NCBI GenBank assembly: GCA_943735955.1
Contig: OX030957.1
Location: 11,963,017-12,027,016 of the forward strand
Direction of reading: 5' to 3'
Source of the DNA: Piscicola geometra
Taxonomy: Eukaryota > Annelida > Clitellata > Hirudinida > Piscicolidae
Length of the DNA: 64,000 nucleotides
A model generated the notes under the pieces. The model saw nothing but the letters and a program-made list of their open reading frames with translations. It did not search any database and was not told where the DNA came from. Positions within the stretch are counted from its first letter, which is position 1, and every line of letters starts with the position of its first letter. Both the position numbers and the translations under genes were made by a program. Positions 34,901 through 45,599 of this stretch are shown piece by piece.

Positions 34901-35283
34901 CTAATAACTCTGACCACGTTCTTCACAATTTCTTACCCCCCTTAAAAAATCTACTCATAACTTAAGACCCCGTAAACACAATTTTAATATCCCTATATAT
35001 ACTACGCTTGAAAGTAAAACATTCCTCCCTCGTCTTCTTAAATCTCACATTCTATAGTTTACATTTATATTTATATTATCATCTCTGATTCTTATTACTT
35101 ATTTATCTACTTAATTATTATTACCTATTCACCATATCCTTTGTCTTGTAGTATTTTTTTTTTAAACCATTATCATTAGCATCAGTATCCTATAATTATC
35201 TACTATTATCTTATGCAACATGTAACATGGCCTGCGTCTGTCAAACCGTGATTAATAAAGACAAAAAAAAAAAAAAAAAAAAA
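31930..35283 (+). mobile_element. Full-length non-LTR retrotransposon with intact ORF
   Basis: A 3.35-kb LINE inserted in family C: ~280-bp 5' UTR, one ORF (32212-34965), ~300-bp 3' UTR, poly(A) (35264-35283). The last ~48 bp before the poly(A) (GTAACATGGCCTGCGTCTG then TCAAACCGTGATTAATAAAG) are shared with the 3' ends of SINEs at 41333-41550 and 42021-42133. Insertion boundaries are visible against the uninterrupted family C copy. Possible short target duplication AAGTAGCTT / AAAAGCCTT is imperfect. It looks like one of the younger insertions in the window. Confidence 0.9.
32212..34965 (+). CDS. LINE endonuclease-reverse transcriptase, 917 codons, uninterrupted
   Basis: Encodes the machinery for target-primed reverse transcription. 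The first ~90 residues are a basic, Ser/Asn-rich leader. The AP-like endonuclease follows: LNITS at ~94, IIITETWLKPHH at ~120, RRGGGVMIYIK, CGIYHPPKHTY at ~197 and GGDFNQLSHQ at ~233. The RT has DFRPISVTPILSRLLEK (~560), ALDFTKAFDTLDH (~630), SSVVQGSVLGPSTF (~690) and the catalytic KFADDTYLI (~720). A thumb-like tail follows to residue 917 without an obvious zinc knuckle. Codons are T/A/C-rich with almost no G, giving Asn, Thr, Ser, Ile and His excess. The organisation places it in the CR1/Jockey/Rex-like group; the exact clade is unsettled. Only the long open frame argues for activity; expression is unknown. Met 32212 is the first ATG of the frame. Confidence 0.93.
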   Translation: MLKYSSNQLYNLQFSPSSTHIVRSTRKILFKNNIWNPDHPRPISTIISSRQQAEPFSCNLNRSNTSNLINIPLTTFKNPPRTKNVYHPPSIYILNITSIVKPHAIEHLRCDVFHLHPDIIIITETWLKPHHSDALVAIKGYVCFRHDRIARRGGGVMIYIKQDIPTHIITPSPPNNDNALEVLCLKCIFNNIPHHICGIYHPPKHTYLESTLMDYIDELSNSMLDNDSRFIIGGDFNQLSHQKILHTGLQTIFYGPTHLGHNLDRVYGSNINNNLYISQTYISHTTTKHLGVSIHPLINKNTSNKPITRQTHTFRRRHPSQHKTCLDSFSATDLTINLDNLPDSIDFFYNTLTTILDNNYPTKSITTRSSDPPFISPFIKSLLRMKNHHMRKGHHQLAASITIRIKNIIINTNHSTLKNCRRGSKAMWKTVNLLRGKGAPSLSSNRSSTLNSDSLNNYFASTSTIPSYVHPPFKSTALYTQDHVNPITIFNLLTIKCPTGTGSDGLPQWYLQLIAPIISTPLSIIFNNCINTSYFPLQWKSSIIHPIPKTKHPISPQDFRPISVTPILSRLLEKIIVSQYIYPCFNHPSVIPILKDQFAFRPSGSPTSAIIAITSTITSLLKTNSHVHLIALDFTKAFDTLDHHTLASNLALLPLDDNIYNLLISFLSNRSHSTIYLNQLSSILPINSSVVQGSVLGPSTFIINASSLQPYHPSNYILKFADDTYLIIPSSNTHTIQSELESLSKWAKLSNLSLNLKKSFELIVHNSYKRITPPALHPSIQRTNKLTILGITFTDTLNISPHIDHIINKCFQTFHAIKTIRSHGLFGAKLFDITESLIISHLKYAAPSWSGFANQPHIKQLQSLINKLIRLNYLPSFYPSITSMFTTLDTKLFFKISNNSDHVLHNFLPPLKNLLIT

Positions 35284-35465
35284 GCCTTTCCTATGGAGTA
35301 CTAAATCAGGGAGCATTTTTCTGAGATCGTTGACACTCTTGTTGACAACCTTAGAATAAAGAATCAGTGTGGTAAGGTGGACCATAGACTGAAGAAACTA
35401 GTAAATTGAATGCAGTCAGTAGATCCATCTTTCTACTAAAGAACCAGCAGCCTATAGATGGGGAA
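35284..35465 (-). mobile_element. Family C element, second part of the split copy
   Basis: GCCTTTCCTATGGAGTAC..AATCAGG..GTAAATTGAATGCAGTCAG then TAGATCCATC matches 54790-54970 and continues the piece ending at 31929. The far end of the element is missing and runs into repeat family L. Confidence 0.85.
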
Positions 35466-35810
35466 CGGACAAAAGCCTCTCGGAGAAAATGCCTTCGGAT
35501 AAAATACCTTCTACAAAAAGCCTCCCGAAGAAAAAACCTCTTGGAGAAAAAGTCTCTTGGAGAAAAAGTCTCCTTGTTAAATTTTAGTATAAATAAAACG
35601 GACTTTTTATATAAAAAACGGATTTTTTATAGATTCGTTTCACAATTTTAAATGAATAAAACGGACTTTTTATATATAAAAAACAGATTTTTTTATAGAT
35701 TCGTTTTACAATTTTAAATAAATAAAACGGACTTTTTATATAAAAAACGGATTTTTTATAGGTTTTTATCACAATTTTATATAAATAAAACGGGCTATAT
35801 TTTTTTTAAT
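35456..35810. repeat. Repeat family L, copy 2, with ~60-bp tandem units
   Basis: It starts with degenerate CCTCTCGGAGAAAATGCCTT units as at 10412. About three copies follow of a ~60-bp unit (AAAACGGACTTTTTATAT..GATTCGTTTCACAATTTTAAAT). The array-like units resemble the 16-bp GGATAAAAAGTCTT family. Confidence 0.8.
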
Positions 35811-36280
35811 TACATAATTGAAAGAACTTTAAATTTTCAAATTTAATAAATTTTTTAATACAATACTAATTATTTAACACTATATAATTTTTTTGATTGA
35901 TTGTTATAGTCATCAACCTTATATACCTTTTCGTATTCGTTGTCTTGATGACTAAGAATTAGTATGTAAATTTAACTCATTTTTTATTTGAATACTTGAT
36001 TAAAATTAATTTTTGTAAGGTTTTTTAAACAATATAAATATCAAGATAATGCTTTCTAATTTTTATTGATTTAGAAAGATAGGAACAAATAACAGACGTT
36101 TCAAACGTTTTAAAAACAATAAAAACAAAAATGGGTCGCTGATAGGGTGGCGAGTACATGACCACGTGATGAAGATGATGAAGATAATTATGCACACTGC
36201 CATTTCTATGTAAATCATCGTTTATAGCGATGATGAAGATGATGTTGTTTTGTCATAGGTTGATCATAGGTTTCTGTTGA
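35811..36280. other. AT-rich spacer
   Basis: No gene. Short GATGAAGAT repeats lie near 36165 and 36230. Confidence 0.35.
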
Positions 36281-36680
<400 letters not shown>

Positions 36681-36774
36681 AGTAATAGTAGTAGTTATAC
36701 AAAAGTTAATTGGAATTTTACTAATATGAAAATTAAAATAACTGACAACAAATTTAATAAAGTATATACCTTTT

Positions 36775-39400
36775 ACTGTGCACCCTCGCTCAAAGCACTG
36801 GCATCTTATCGACCACGTCATCGTGAGAAAGAAAAACAGGCAAGATGTACGAGTGACTAAGTCAGTGTGTGGTGCTGAATGCTGGACAAACCACCGTCTC
36901 ATTATCACCAAGCTCAACATCCGTATTCAGCCGAAACGACGCCTGCAAGGCAAAAAGGTTCCCAAACGGCTGAATATCGCCAAGCTCAATTGTGCCAACT
37001 GCAAGCAGTTTTTTGTGGACGCTTTGGAAGATCGTTTGGAATCCACTTTTCCGAATAACCAGAATGTTGAAAAAGATTAGGCGTCACTTAGAGAGTTAAT
37101 TTCCACCCCAGCTTCAGAGACTCTGGGACCCCAGATCAAGAAGCACAAAGACTGGTTTGACGAGAACTGTGAAGTCATCAAGCAGTTATTAGATAAAAAA
37201 ACACCATTTCCACCAAGCTTATCTCGCCAACCCCAAGTCCTCGACACGGAGAGATGCATACATCGACATACGCAAAACAGTACAGCTCAAACTTCGTAAG
37301 ATGCAGGACGATTGGCTGAGTAACAAAGCCGACGAGATCCAGGCTTATGCAGACAAGAAAGACCACAAAAAATTTTATAACGCCTTGAAAGAAGTTTATG
37401 GCCCCATGTCTTCTGGCTCATATCCCCTCTTCAGCGCAGATGGTTACACTCTCATTACTGACAAAGAGAAGATGTTGGAGAGATGGGCCGAACATTTCGA
37501 CAACGTCCTCAATTGCCCTTCCAACATCAACGTCGAAGCCATCAATCGTTTTGCCCAAGTGCCCACCAACAAAACACTGGATGATCCTCCAACCTTGCAC
37601 GAGACCCAGGAAGCAATATGTCTTCTTTCCAGTGGCAAATCACCTGAATCAGACGCTATACAGCTGAGGTCTACAAGGAGGGGGGACCAGCCCTGACTAA
37701 AAGGCTCCACCAGTTGTACCTATTGATGTGAGAGAAACAGACGATTCCGCAAGAATTTAAAGATGCTTCCATTATACATGTCTACAAGCGGAAAAGAAGT
37801 AGACAAGCCTGTGACAACCATTGCAGGAAAGATTTTTTCCAGAATCCTGCTCAACCGCCTCACAGCCCACCTTGAACCAGGTCTTCTGCCTGAAAGTCAG
37901 TATGGTTTCCGTAAAAAAAGTGGAACCATCGACATGGTTTTTGCTGCCAGGCAGCTGCAAGAAAAGTGTCAAGAGCAAAACTCTGACCTGTTTTCTACAT
38001 ATGTGGACCTCACTAAGGCGTTCGACACCGCCAGTAAAGAGGGTCTATGAAAGATCATGGCCAAGTACGGTTGTCCAAGGAAATTCATCATCTTGGTGAA
38101 ACAATTCCACGATGGAATGCAAGCCAGAGTCCAAGACAGTGGAGAATCATCTGACTCTTTCCCAGTCACGAACGGGGTCAAGCAAGGCTGCGTTCTGGCA
38201 CCAACTCTGTTTAGCCCTATGTTTTCAGCCATGTTGACCGATGCCTTCAGAGATAAGGTGGTTGGTGTCAATCTAAAATACCGCACAGATGGCAAACTGT
38301 TCAACCTTCGGACGCTCCAGGCAAAAACCAAAGTTACGACAGACATCATCAGAGACTTGCTGTTTGCTGATGACTGTGCCCTCAACGCTGTCTCAGAAGC
38401 CGACATGCAACGCAACGTAAACCTGTTCTCCAGCGCCTGCACAAACTTTGGTCTGACGATCAGCACAAAGAAGAGTGAAGTCCTTCATCAGCCAGCACCC
38501 GGAAAACCCTTCGTTGAGCCAAACATCACGGTCAATGGACAAAAACTCAACACAGTGGACCGGTTCACCTACCTAGGCAGTACACTATCCCAGAATGTCA
38601 CTATCGATGACGAGGTGAATATCAGGATTGTTAGAACCAGTTCCACCTTTAGCAGGCTGTACCCCAACGTCTGGAACAGAAAAGGCATAACCACCAAGAC
38701 AAAGCTGAAAGTATACAGGGCTGTGGTGCACCCACACTGCTATATGCATGTGAAACGTGGACGGTATATCAACGCCATGCTAGGAAGTTGAACCACTTTT
38801 ACACAACAAGCCTCAGGAAAATCCTCGGCATAAAATGGCGAGACAAAACTCCAGACACAGTGGCACTGTCCATAGCAAGATTTCCCAGCAACTTCACACT
38901 GCTAAGGCAATCTCAGCTTCGTTGGAAATGGCACGTAGTCCGAATGCAAGACGAGAGACCTGCCAAAAAAACTCTTCTATGGTGAACTTCTGCATGTACA
39001 GCGGCCTCAGGGTGGGCAAAAAAACGTTTTAAAGACACCCTGAAAGCCTCACTAAAAGCATTTTTCATCAACGTAAAAATTTGGAAACAAGCTGCAACAA
39101 ATCGTTCCATCTGGCGCTCTTCCATTCACAAAGGTGCCATGACCTGTGAGACAAACAGGATCAATGCCGCAGAAAAGAAGAGACAAGTCCAAAAAGCCCG
39201 CACTGGCAACCCTCCTGGAGACGTCCCACTCATCCCATGTCCCTCATGTTCCTGAACCTTCCATGCCAGGATCGGCCTCATCAGCCATCTGCGCACACAC
39301 AGAGAGCCAGTCACAACACCCTCCGAATGACTTTTAAAGTGGTCCTCGTCGACTCGACGGACGAACAACATGTTCACTGGTAGGGCTCATATTGAATTGC
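36775..39400 (+). pseudogene. RTE-like LINE endonuclease-RT with C-terminal zinc finger, broken
   Basis: It begins inside the endonuclease: HWHLIDHVIVRKKNRQDVRV and ECWTNHRLIITKLNIRIQPK (36778-37078, then a stop). The linker is in 37301-37696. The RT passes through several frames: ESQYGFRKKSGTIDMVFAAR, YVDLTKAFDTASKEGL (37763-38050), NGVKQGCVLAPTLF and LLFADDCALNA (38057-38791). Then come RFTYLGSTLSQNVTIDDEVN and a frame change to LNHFYTTSLRKILGIKWRDK (38788-38985). The end has CPSCS..FHARIGLISHLRTH (about 39235-39305), a C2H2 finger typical of this group. At least six stops or shifts make it inactive. The 3' end (ACAACACCCTCCGAATGA..GGTCCTCGTCGACT) recurs reversed at 60176-60228. The 5' end is lost at the AGT microsatellite. 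Confidence 0.9.
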
Positions 39401-39664
39401 GAAGACACCAAAACATAAACCCAAACTTTATTGGCTTCTTTTTCATTAAATATTTCGCAAAATTTTTTCATAATAATGCCATGCCACCATCAACACTGAT
39501 GCTTTAAAGAAAGCATTTTCTTTATAATGATTGATTTAGCCAAACAATTTGGGGAGAGGTTGCTCAAGATGAACCGGTTCCTAAAATAGAACGAGCATAT
39601 TTACAGCTATGCGATGTATTAGAAAAATTTCTTTAGTTTTTTATGTAAGATTGTTAATTTAGAG
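39401..39664. repeat. Spacer with a low-copy repeat (family N)
   Basis: 39547-39625 (GAGGTTGCTCAAGATGAACC..CAGCTATGCGATGTATTAG) matches 22400-22450. The last nine bases, AATTTAGAG, are the left target duplication of the family E element. Confidence 0.55.
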
Positions 39665-40928
39665 GGTTTAGTTTGGGAACCGTACTCATTACTTATGCAA
39701 ATGAGATTAACGATTGACCTAGACAAATTTCCAATGTTTAAATAGCTGTATGGTAATAAAACGGTATTGCTAACAGGCTAAATAAAATATTTTAAATTAA
39801 TAAGATTTTTTTCTCATAGTAGTTTAGTTTAGAGAGTTACAAACCACGCAGATCTTTTGACTTCTATAATATTACTAGTAAAACATTTTGCTGATGACTT
39901 TTATTGCGCTTACCAAAAATATAAAACTAAAATTTTTTATTGAACAATTTAACATAATATTTCTAAATTTTTATTATATTTTTTAGTTGAATAAAGTGGT
40001 TTCACCTATTTTTGGGATTACGATGGACTCGGTAATTGTTTATGTATATAAATAGGAATAACAATTCAAATAAATTTAATGAAAACAGATTTGACATTAC
40101 TGTGTAAAATTATTATTAATTACTCAAAAAATTGAATACGGACTCTTTGAGTTTTATACTATATTCAGGTTTTGCTTTCGAAATTGATTTCCATAAAACA
40201 ATTTAATTACGTAGAATCACTCTACTAAAATGGAACCATATTTTGAGACAAATTATTACGAAATTGATCTTATTGAATTTTAAAGATTCTTTAGAAATGT
40301 GTACAATTCTCATAATTAGAGCTTGACGAACAACAGAAATTAAAATTCAACTATTCATATCTGACAAGTATAGTTCAGTCAAGACTTGAGTATCCATATT
40401 CAAATAATCAACAAGATGATTATATTAAACTTCCATGAAAATAGAATGATGTTGGTACATTTTACAACTTTAAAATAAAAAGTGCTAATGGTTTAAGTGG
40501 TGCAGGTTTAAGAATGTAATGCCATAGATTCCAAAAGCATTCATAGTCTATATTAGAAAATGACTAGTCATCAATGCATAGAGAAAAATCATCCCCCATC
40601 ACTATCATCATCATCATCTCAGCAGTCAAATATTTATGTTTTTCAGTCTGATCACGATAACCACAACACAGCCTTATTTACTGTTCATTTTACGATATAT
40701 CTCGCTTCAGATAGTTTGCCGAAATATATATCGTGAACTATCATATAACTTGTTAAAAAATATGGGAAAAAAAGTGAAAGAAGCCTAAGTTATTGTTCAT
40801 TTTACGATATATCTCGCCTGTGATAGTTTGCCGAAATCTAAAATAATATGGCCCCTTCTTGTTATTGTTAGAAACCAAACATCAGCTGATTCAAAAAATA
40901 AATAAACATTGCCATCGGCTGTTTTTAT

Positions 40929-41928
40929 GGTTACATGACATTTAAACACACGACAGATAATCACGCGACACTTAATCACAGACACTTAATCACACGTCAG
41001 ATAAACACAGAGACAGATAATCACACGACAGATAAACACAGAGACAGATAATCACACGACAGATAAACATATGGACAGATAATCACAGCGACAGATTAAC
41101 ACACGAATTTTAAACATTAGGTACTTTCATAAATCAAATACAAATATTTGATAATAATAAGTATAATTATTTAATAATAATAATAATAATAAGAAGAATA
41201 ATTAGAAGAAGAAAAAAATTAATTAATTATAATAAAAATAATAATTATAATTAATAAATAATAATAACAATAATAGTAATAATTAATCAATAATAAAAAT
41301 AATAATTATTATTATAATAATTATAGTTTGGGGAGCGGGGATGGCTTAGTTGGTAGACGTTCGAATCCTTGGAAGCAACCGTGAACTATCATATACCTAG
41401 TGTAGATGATACGGTGTTTGCGACGTATGCATTGAGAGATGTGTACGTCGTGTGGAGTGGCGCCTTGGCGCGTAAGAACCATGGTTCTCAGAACCATTGT
41501 AACATGGCATGCGTCTGTCAGGCTGTGAATAGTATAGACCAAAAAAAATAAATAATAATAATAATTATTATAATAATTATAATAAAAATTATAATAATAA
41601 TAATATTAATAATAATTATAGTAATAATAATTATAGTAATACTAATCATAGTAATAATAATTGAAGTAATAATATTTATAGTAATAATAATTATAGTATT
41701 AATAATTATAGTAATAATAATTATAGTAATATGTAGTGTGTTAATCTGTCGCTGTGATTATCTGTCCATATGTTTATCTGTCGTGTGATTATCTGTCCAT
41801 ATGTTTATCTGTCGTGTGATTATCTGTCCATATGTTTACCTGTCGTGTGATTATCTGTCTCTGTTTTTATCTGACGTGGGATTAAGTGTCGCTTGAATAT
41901 CTGTCGTGTGATTAAATGTCGGCACACC
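40929..41928. mobile_element. Foldback element, 1000 bp, nested in family E
   Basis: Inverted arms of ~180-190 bp (40929-41107 and 41739-41928) are built from tandem ~16-17-bp units such as ACAGATAATCACACG and ACAGATAAACATATGG. The outer tips are GGTTACATGACATTTAAACA and, reversed, GGTGTGCCGACATTTAATCA. The 8-bp target duplication GTTTTTAT (40921-40928, 41929-41936) interrupts a GTTTTTATATTGC site intact in the other family E copies. The middle holds AAT-rich simple repeats and a SINE (41333-41550). It has no coding region. The superfamily is not assigned. Confidence 0.93.
41333..41550 (+). mobile_element. SINE, family S, with LINE-matched tail
   Basis: A shortened tRNA-like head (GGCTTAGTTGGTAGA as A-box, GTTCGAATCC as B-box) is followed by the core also seen in family K (ATCATATACCTAGTG then GATGATACGGTGTTTG). 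It then has its own segment GCATTGAGAGATGTGTACG and the tail CATTGTAACATGGCATGCGT then CTGTCAGGCTGTGAATAGTA and poly(A). The tail matches the last ~45 bp of the LINE at 31930-35283. It lies inside the foldback element. Confidence 0.85.
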
Positions 41929-42020
41929 GTTTTTATATTGCTCTGTCAATGCTTCCGAGTACGGTTTCCAAAGTATCCCAATTTAGAGAAAAAACTCAAA
42001 TAATCTTACTTAGCTGAATT

Positions 42021-42133
42021 TTTTGTTTTTTTGTTTTTATTGTTCACAGCCTGACAGACGCAGGCCATGTTACAATGGTTCTGAGAAAAATGGTTATTAT
42101 GCGTCAGAAGCGCCACTCCACAATACGTAGACA
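42021..42133 (-). mobile_element. SINE, family S, 5'-truncated (reverse strand)
   Basis: Reversed, it reads GTCTACGTATTGTGGAGTGG..AACCATTGTAACATGGCCTG then CGTCTGTCAGGCTGTGAAC and an A-rich tail. This is the 3' half of family S including the LINE-like tail. Its CATGGCCTGCG matches the LINE even better than the copy at 41333. Confidence 0.8.
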
Positions 42134-42512
42134 TTATTTACATTTAAATAAGACTCGATTGTTATTGTTAATGATTTCATATTTGTATATGTTTATCTAA
42201 AATCTAATAAGAGAAACTCAAAAACGGATTTCTATATTTCTGAAAAGATTCAGGTTCATGCTTCAACACATTTGGCATTCCAAATTTATTACTTTTCTAA
42301 ACTCCAAAACCATTTAAATCGGTAAAATTAAGCCATTTTAAAAATATTTGAAGAAATAATCTGAAATTTGGGAAATTTGTGAAGAAAATAATCTTAAATT
42401 ATTGAATTTTGTTATTAAAATATTCTGAACTTAGTGAATTTTGTTTAATGTTTAATAATCTTGAGTAAGGTTAAAAATACTCATGAAAAGAGCTTAATAA
42501 CATAAACGGTAA
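42134..42512. other. AT-rich spacer
   Basis: Nothing recognisable. Confidence 0.35.
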
Positions 42513-43012
42513 ACGGATAAAAAGTCTTCCGAATAAAAAGTCTTCGGATAAAAAGTCTTCATGAAGAGATTTTCATTGAAAAAACTTCTTATATAATTTT
42601 ATTATTTTAATTCAATTTAAGTAATTTTTAAAAACAAATTTAATTAATAAAGAATAATAAAAGACTAACTAGTTATTAAAAATATTATTAGCTTATGTTG
42701 GAAATATTAAATAAAAGACATGACACTTTCAGAGTTTTATGAGACTTTTTTTTTAAGTTTCAAGAATCACGAATTAATCACGTATTTTTCCCTAAAAAAA
42801 TATTTTTTTAAAGATTTTTTTTTAAAGACTTTTTATCCGGAAGGCTTTTCATCCGGAAGACTTTTTATCTTAGAACCGTTGCAAGCTTTGCACTAGTGCT
42901 CAATCTGAAGCCTTCTTCCTCCAGATTACTCATGTCTTCTATTTGTCAAGGAATGGCCGCAGCAAACCAATGTTTTTTTCCATGAAAATCTCTTCTTGAA
43001 GACTTTTTATCC
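42513..43012. mobile_element. Foldback element with GGATAAAAAGTCTTC units (family G)
   Basis: The left arm has GGATAAAAAGTCTTC units ending TCATGAAGAGATTTTCAT (42513-42585). The right arm is its reverse complement (42980-43012). A second inverted pair of units lies at 42825-42870. The interior segment AAAAATACGTGATTAATTCG (reversed, ~42760-42795) recurs next to the array at 9755-9800. The interior also holds a scrap of family A (AAGGAATGGCCGCAGCA, ~42947-42963). It has no coding region. The same 16-bp unit forms the array at 5863-6262. Confidence 0.7.
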
Positions 43013-43382
43013 AATTCTACCTTTTTAAAATAAGTATTTCACGTATTGCGAATATATTAAATTATTTTAGTTAGTTAGACAGTTATTCTGGGAAAAAATT
43101 TAAACTTCATTTTATTAATTTTAAAAATTTCAAAAATTATAAACACTATTTTAGAATTCTTTATATTTTATTCTTAGGATTTTTTATATTAGTCTTTTTT
43201 TTGTGTAAAAGGACCTTAAGGATTAAGTTAACATATTTTACTAATATTTATTAATATTTTATTTGTCGTCTATGCTCCTTTATTTATGCTTATGTTTTTG
43301 TTGATGTTTTTGTTTTCGAGTCTTATTTAAACATTTTAAATTAAAATTTAATAATTAAAATTGAAATTATTTTAAATGTATC
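43013..43382. other. AT-rich spacer
   Basis: Nothing recognisable. Confidence 0.35.
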
Positions 43383-43432
43383 CCCGTAGACATCTCTCAA
43401 TGCATCTACTGTATATGATGCGGTGTTTCGAA
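43383..43432. repeat. Rearranged SINE scrap
   Basis: GTAGACATCTCTCAATGCAT is the reverse complement of a family S segment. It is directly followed by CTACTGTATATGATGCGG then TGTTTCG in forward orientation, so two SINE core pieces meet head to head. Confidence 0.6.
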
Positions 43433-43434
43433 TA

Positions 43435-44065
43435 ATTATAAATTAATAATAAAACAATAATAAATTAATAATAAATTAATAATAAAATAATAATAAATTA
43501 ATAATAAAATAATAAAAAATTAAAAGTAAATTAATAATAAATTAATAATAAATTAATAATAAATTAATAATAAATTAATAATAAATTAATAATAAATTAA
43601 TAATAAATTAATAATAAAATAATAATAAATTAATAGTAAATTAATATTAAATTAATAATAAATTAATAATAAATTAATAATAAATTAATAATAAACTAAT
43701 AATAAATTAATAATAAATTAATAATAAATTAATAATAAATTAATAGTAAATTAATAATAAATTAACAATAAATTAATAATGAATGAATAATAATTTAATA
43801 ATGATTTAATTATAAATTAATAATAAGTTATTAATAAATTATTAATAAATTATTAATAAATTATTAATAAATTATTAATAAATTATTAATAAATTATTAA
43901 TAAATTATTAATAAATTATTAATAAATTATTAATAAATTATTAATAAATTAATAATGAATGAATAATAATTTAATAATGATTTAATTATAAATTATTAAT
44001 GAATTATTAATCAATTATTAATCAATTATTAATAAATTATTAATAAATTAATAATAAATATTTAT
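43435..44065. repeat. AT-only tandem repeat, ~11-bp units
   Basis: Units of AATAATAAATT/ATTAATAATAA for the first ~370 bp, then AAATTATTAAT units. Very little G or C. A simple-sequence expansion following a SINE scrap. Confidence 0.95.
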
Positions 44066-44099
44066 AATAATGAAAAAAAAAATATATATCTAATAATTT

Positions 44100-44325
44100 T
44101 AAAAAATATTTTGACTTTTTAAAAATAAATATTTCAAATAATCTAAAAAAATAAATATTTCAAATAATCGAAAAAAAGAAATATTTCAAATAATCTAAAA
44201 AATTAAATATTTCAAATAAACTAAAAAAATAAATATTTAAAATAATCAAAAAAAATAAATATTTCAATTAATCTAAAAAATAAATATTTCAAATAATCTA
44301 AAAAAATAAATATTTCTAAAATCTA
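44100..44325. repeat. ~25-bp tandem repeat
   Basis: About nine degenerate copies of ATAAATATTTCAAATAATCT then AAAAA. Confidence 0.9.
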
Positions 44326-44411
44326 AATTTTGAAAGAAAATTCATGGAAAGATATATGTGTTTTCTTAAAATATATTATAAATAAAAATATATTTTCCCC
44401 TATTTCATTCC

Positions 44412-44549
<138 letters not shown>

Positions 44550-44590
44550 AAGGTCTTTCATTGTAAATGAGACTGGTTTTTGTATATATT

Positions 44591-44775
44591 AGCGAGCGGG
44601 TTGGCTTAGATGGTAAGTCGTTGGACCTGCAACCTAAAGGTCACCAGTTTGAATCCCTGTTCAGCCAACCGTGAGATATCATGTACCTAGTGTATATGTT
44701 GCGGTGTTTCACGACTTATGACGTGTGAGTGGCCCCTCAGTTGCGTGCCTTGGCGCATTATAAATACGCATTATT
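44591..44775 (+). mobile_element. tRNA-derived SINE, family K, best copy
   Basis: The head folds as a tRNA-like cloverleaf. GGTTGGC (5') pairs with GCCAACC (3') over seven base pairs. The A-box is GGCTTAGATGG, the anticodon loop is CCTGCAA (TGC at the anticodon place, as in Ala), and the B-box is AGTTTGAATCC. A non-tRNA core follows (ACCTAGTGTATATGTTGCGG). The 3' end is CCTTGGCGCATTATAAATAC then GCATTATTA, unlike the family S tail. ATTGTAAGGTCTTT occurs on both sides (44547, 44785), possibly a duplicated target. The core and tail argue against a working tRNA gene. Confidence 0.85.
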
Positions 44776-44911
44776 ATATATGAGATTGTAAGGTCTTTAT
44801 ATGACAGTATTTGTAAATAATTGGCAATATATTGACTTTTCCGTTATAATTATTTGCTTTGTATATATGAGATTATAAGTTTATTCATAATCTATGATGA
44901 TAATGTTGCTA

Positions 44912-45214
44912 GGTATAGATCAGATCCGCCAAATCGAAGCCAATGTTAATTAGCTCCGCCCACATTTATATCTAGTTTCTGTTTCAAATCAATCTACTTT
45001 GTATGGATGTATATTCCATTAGATAGATTGACCTAATTTTTATATATTTATACGTTATATATTTTTTATCTACTTTATATACTAAAATCCTTTATATCTA
45101 CTTTTTATAGATGTATCTTTTATATATATGGAAAAGTGACAATTAGTTTTAACCAATAGGTAGTTAGCGTGAGCCAATCAGCCATGGCTTCAATTTGGCG
45201 GATCAGATCCATAC
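44912..45214. mobile_element. MITE, 303 bp, with ~30-bp TIRs (family J)
   Basis: The left end is GGTATAGATCAGATCCGCCA then AATCGAAGCC. The right end, reversed, is GTATGGATCTGATCCGCCAA then ATTGAAGCC. Flanking 8-mers TGTTGCTA (44904-44911) and TGTTACCA (45215-45222) match at six of eight bases. It is non-coding. The GG end and 8-bp flank would suit Merlin or hAT. Confidence 0.75.
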
Positions 45215-45599
45215 TGTTACCAAGCGCATACACGAATTCTTCTATGTAGGAGTGTTATATCTGAATATGATTCTTTTATGAAAAATTTTGTGTTACATTT
45301 ATTAACAATTCAGTCGGTGTTTATCAAATAAAATTTATAAAGCTTTTTTTTTACTAAAAAATAATAATTTCGTTTCGACCAGATCTTGTTTTGATAAGGG
45401 GAAACCGGGGCTTTATGTTACAGTAGTTGCATGTTACAAGTCTAATAAATTTTGAGAGGAAAAAGTAATTTTGATAAACAAAATTATAATTCTTGGTTCT
45501 TCTTCCATCTTCTAAAAAAAATAGTTTGATTTATTCACAAATTTAAATATAAAAATAACTTGTTTCGACGAGTAAGTTAGCCTACATTTAGCCTGTTTT
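45215..45599. other. AT-rich spacer
   Basis: Nothing recognisable. Confidence 0.35.

Larger units (their letters stand above)
39665..41979 (+). mobile_element. Non-autonomous TIR element, family E, copy 3, with nested insertions
   Basis: A 2,315-bp element. The left end is GGTTTAGTTTGGGAACCGTA and the right end, reversed, is GGGATACTTTGGAAACCGTA. It is flanked by a perfect 9-bp duplication AATTTAGAG (39656-39664, 41980-41988). Against copies 1 and 2 it has two extra blocks. One is ~540 bp of unknown origin at about 40133-40670 (contains TCATCATCATC). The other is the foldback element 40929-41928. It has no transposase. Confidence 0.9.

Noticed and set aside
41364..41551. Open frame across the SINE at 41369
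   Set aside because: It is translation of SINE core and tail; no coding constraint expected.
44591..44662. A functional tRNA gene
   Set aside because: The head folds like a tRNA, but the anticodon stem has mismatches, the B-box is altered, and it continues into a SINE core and tail also found at 2201-2372.
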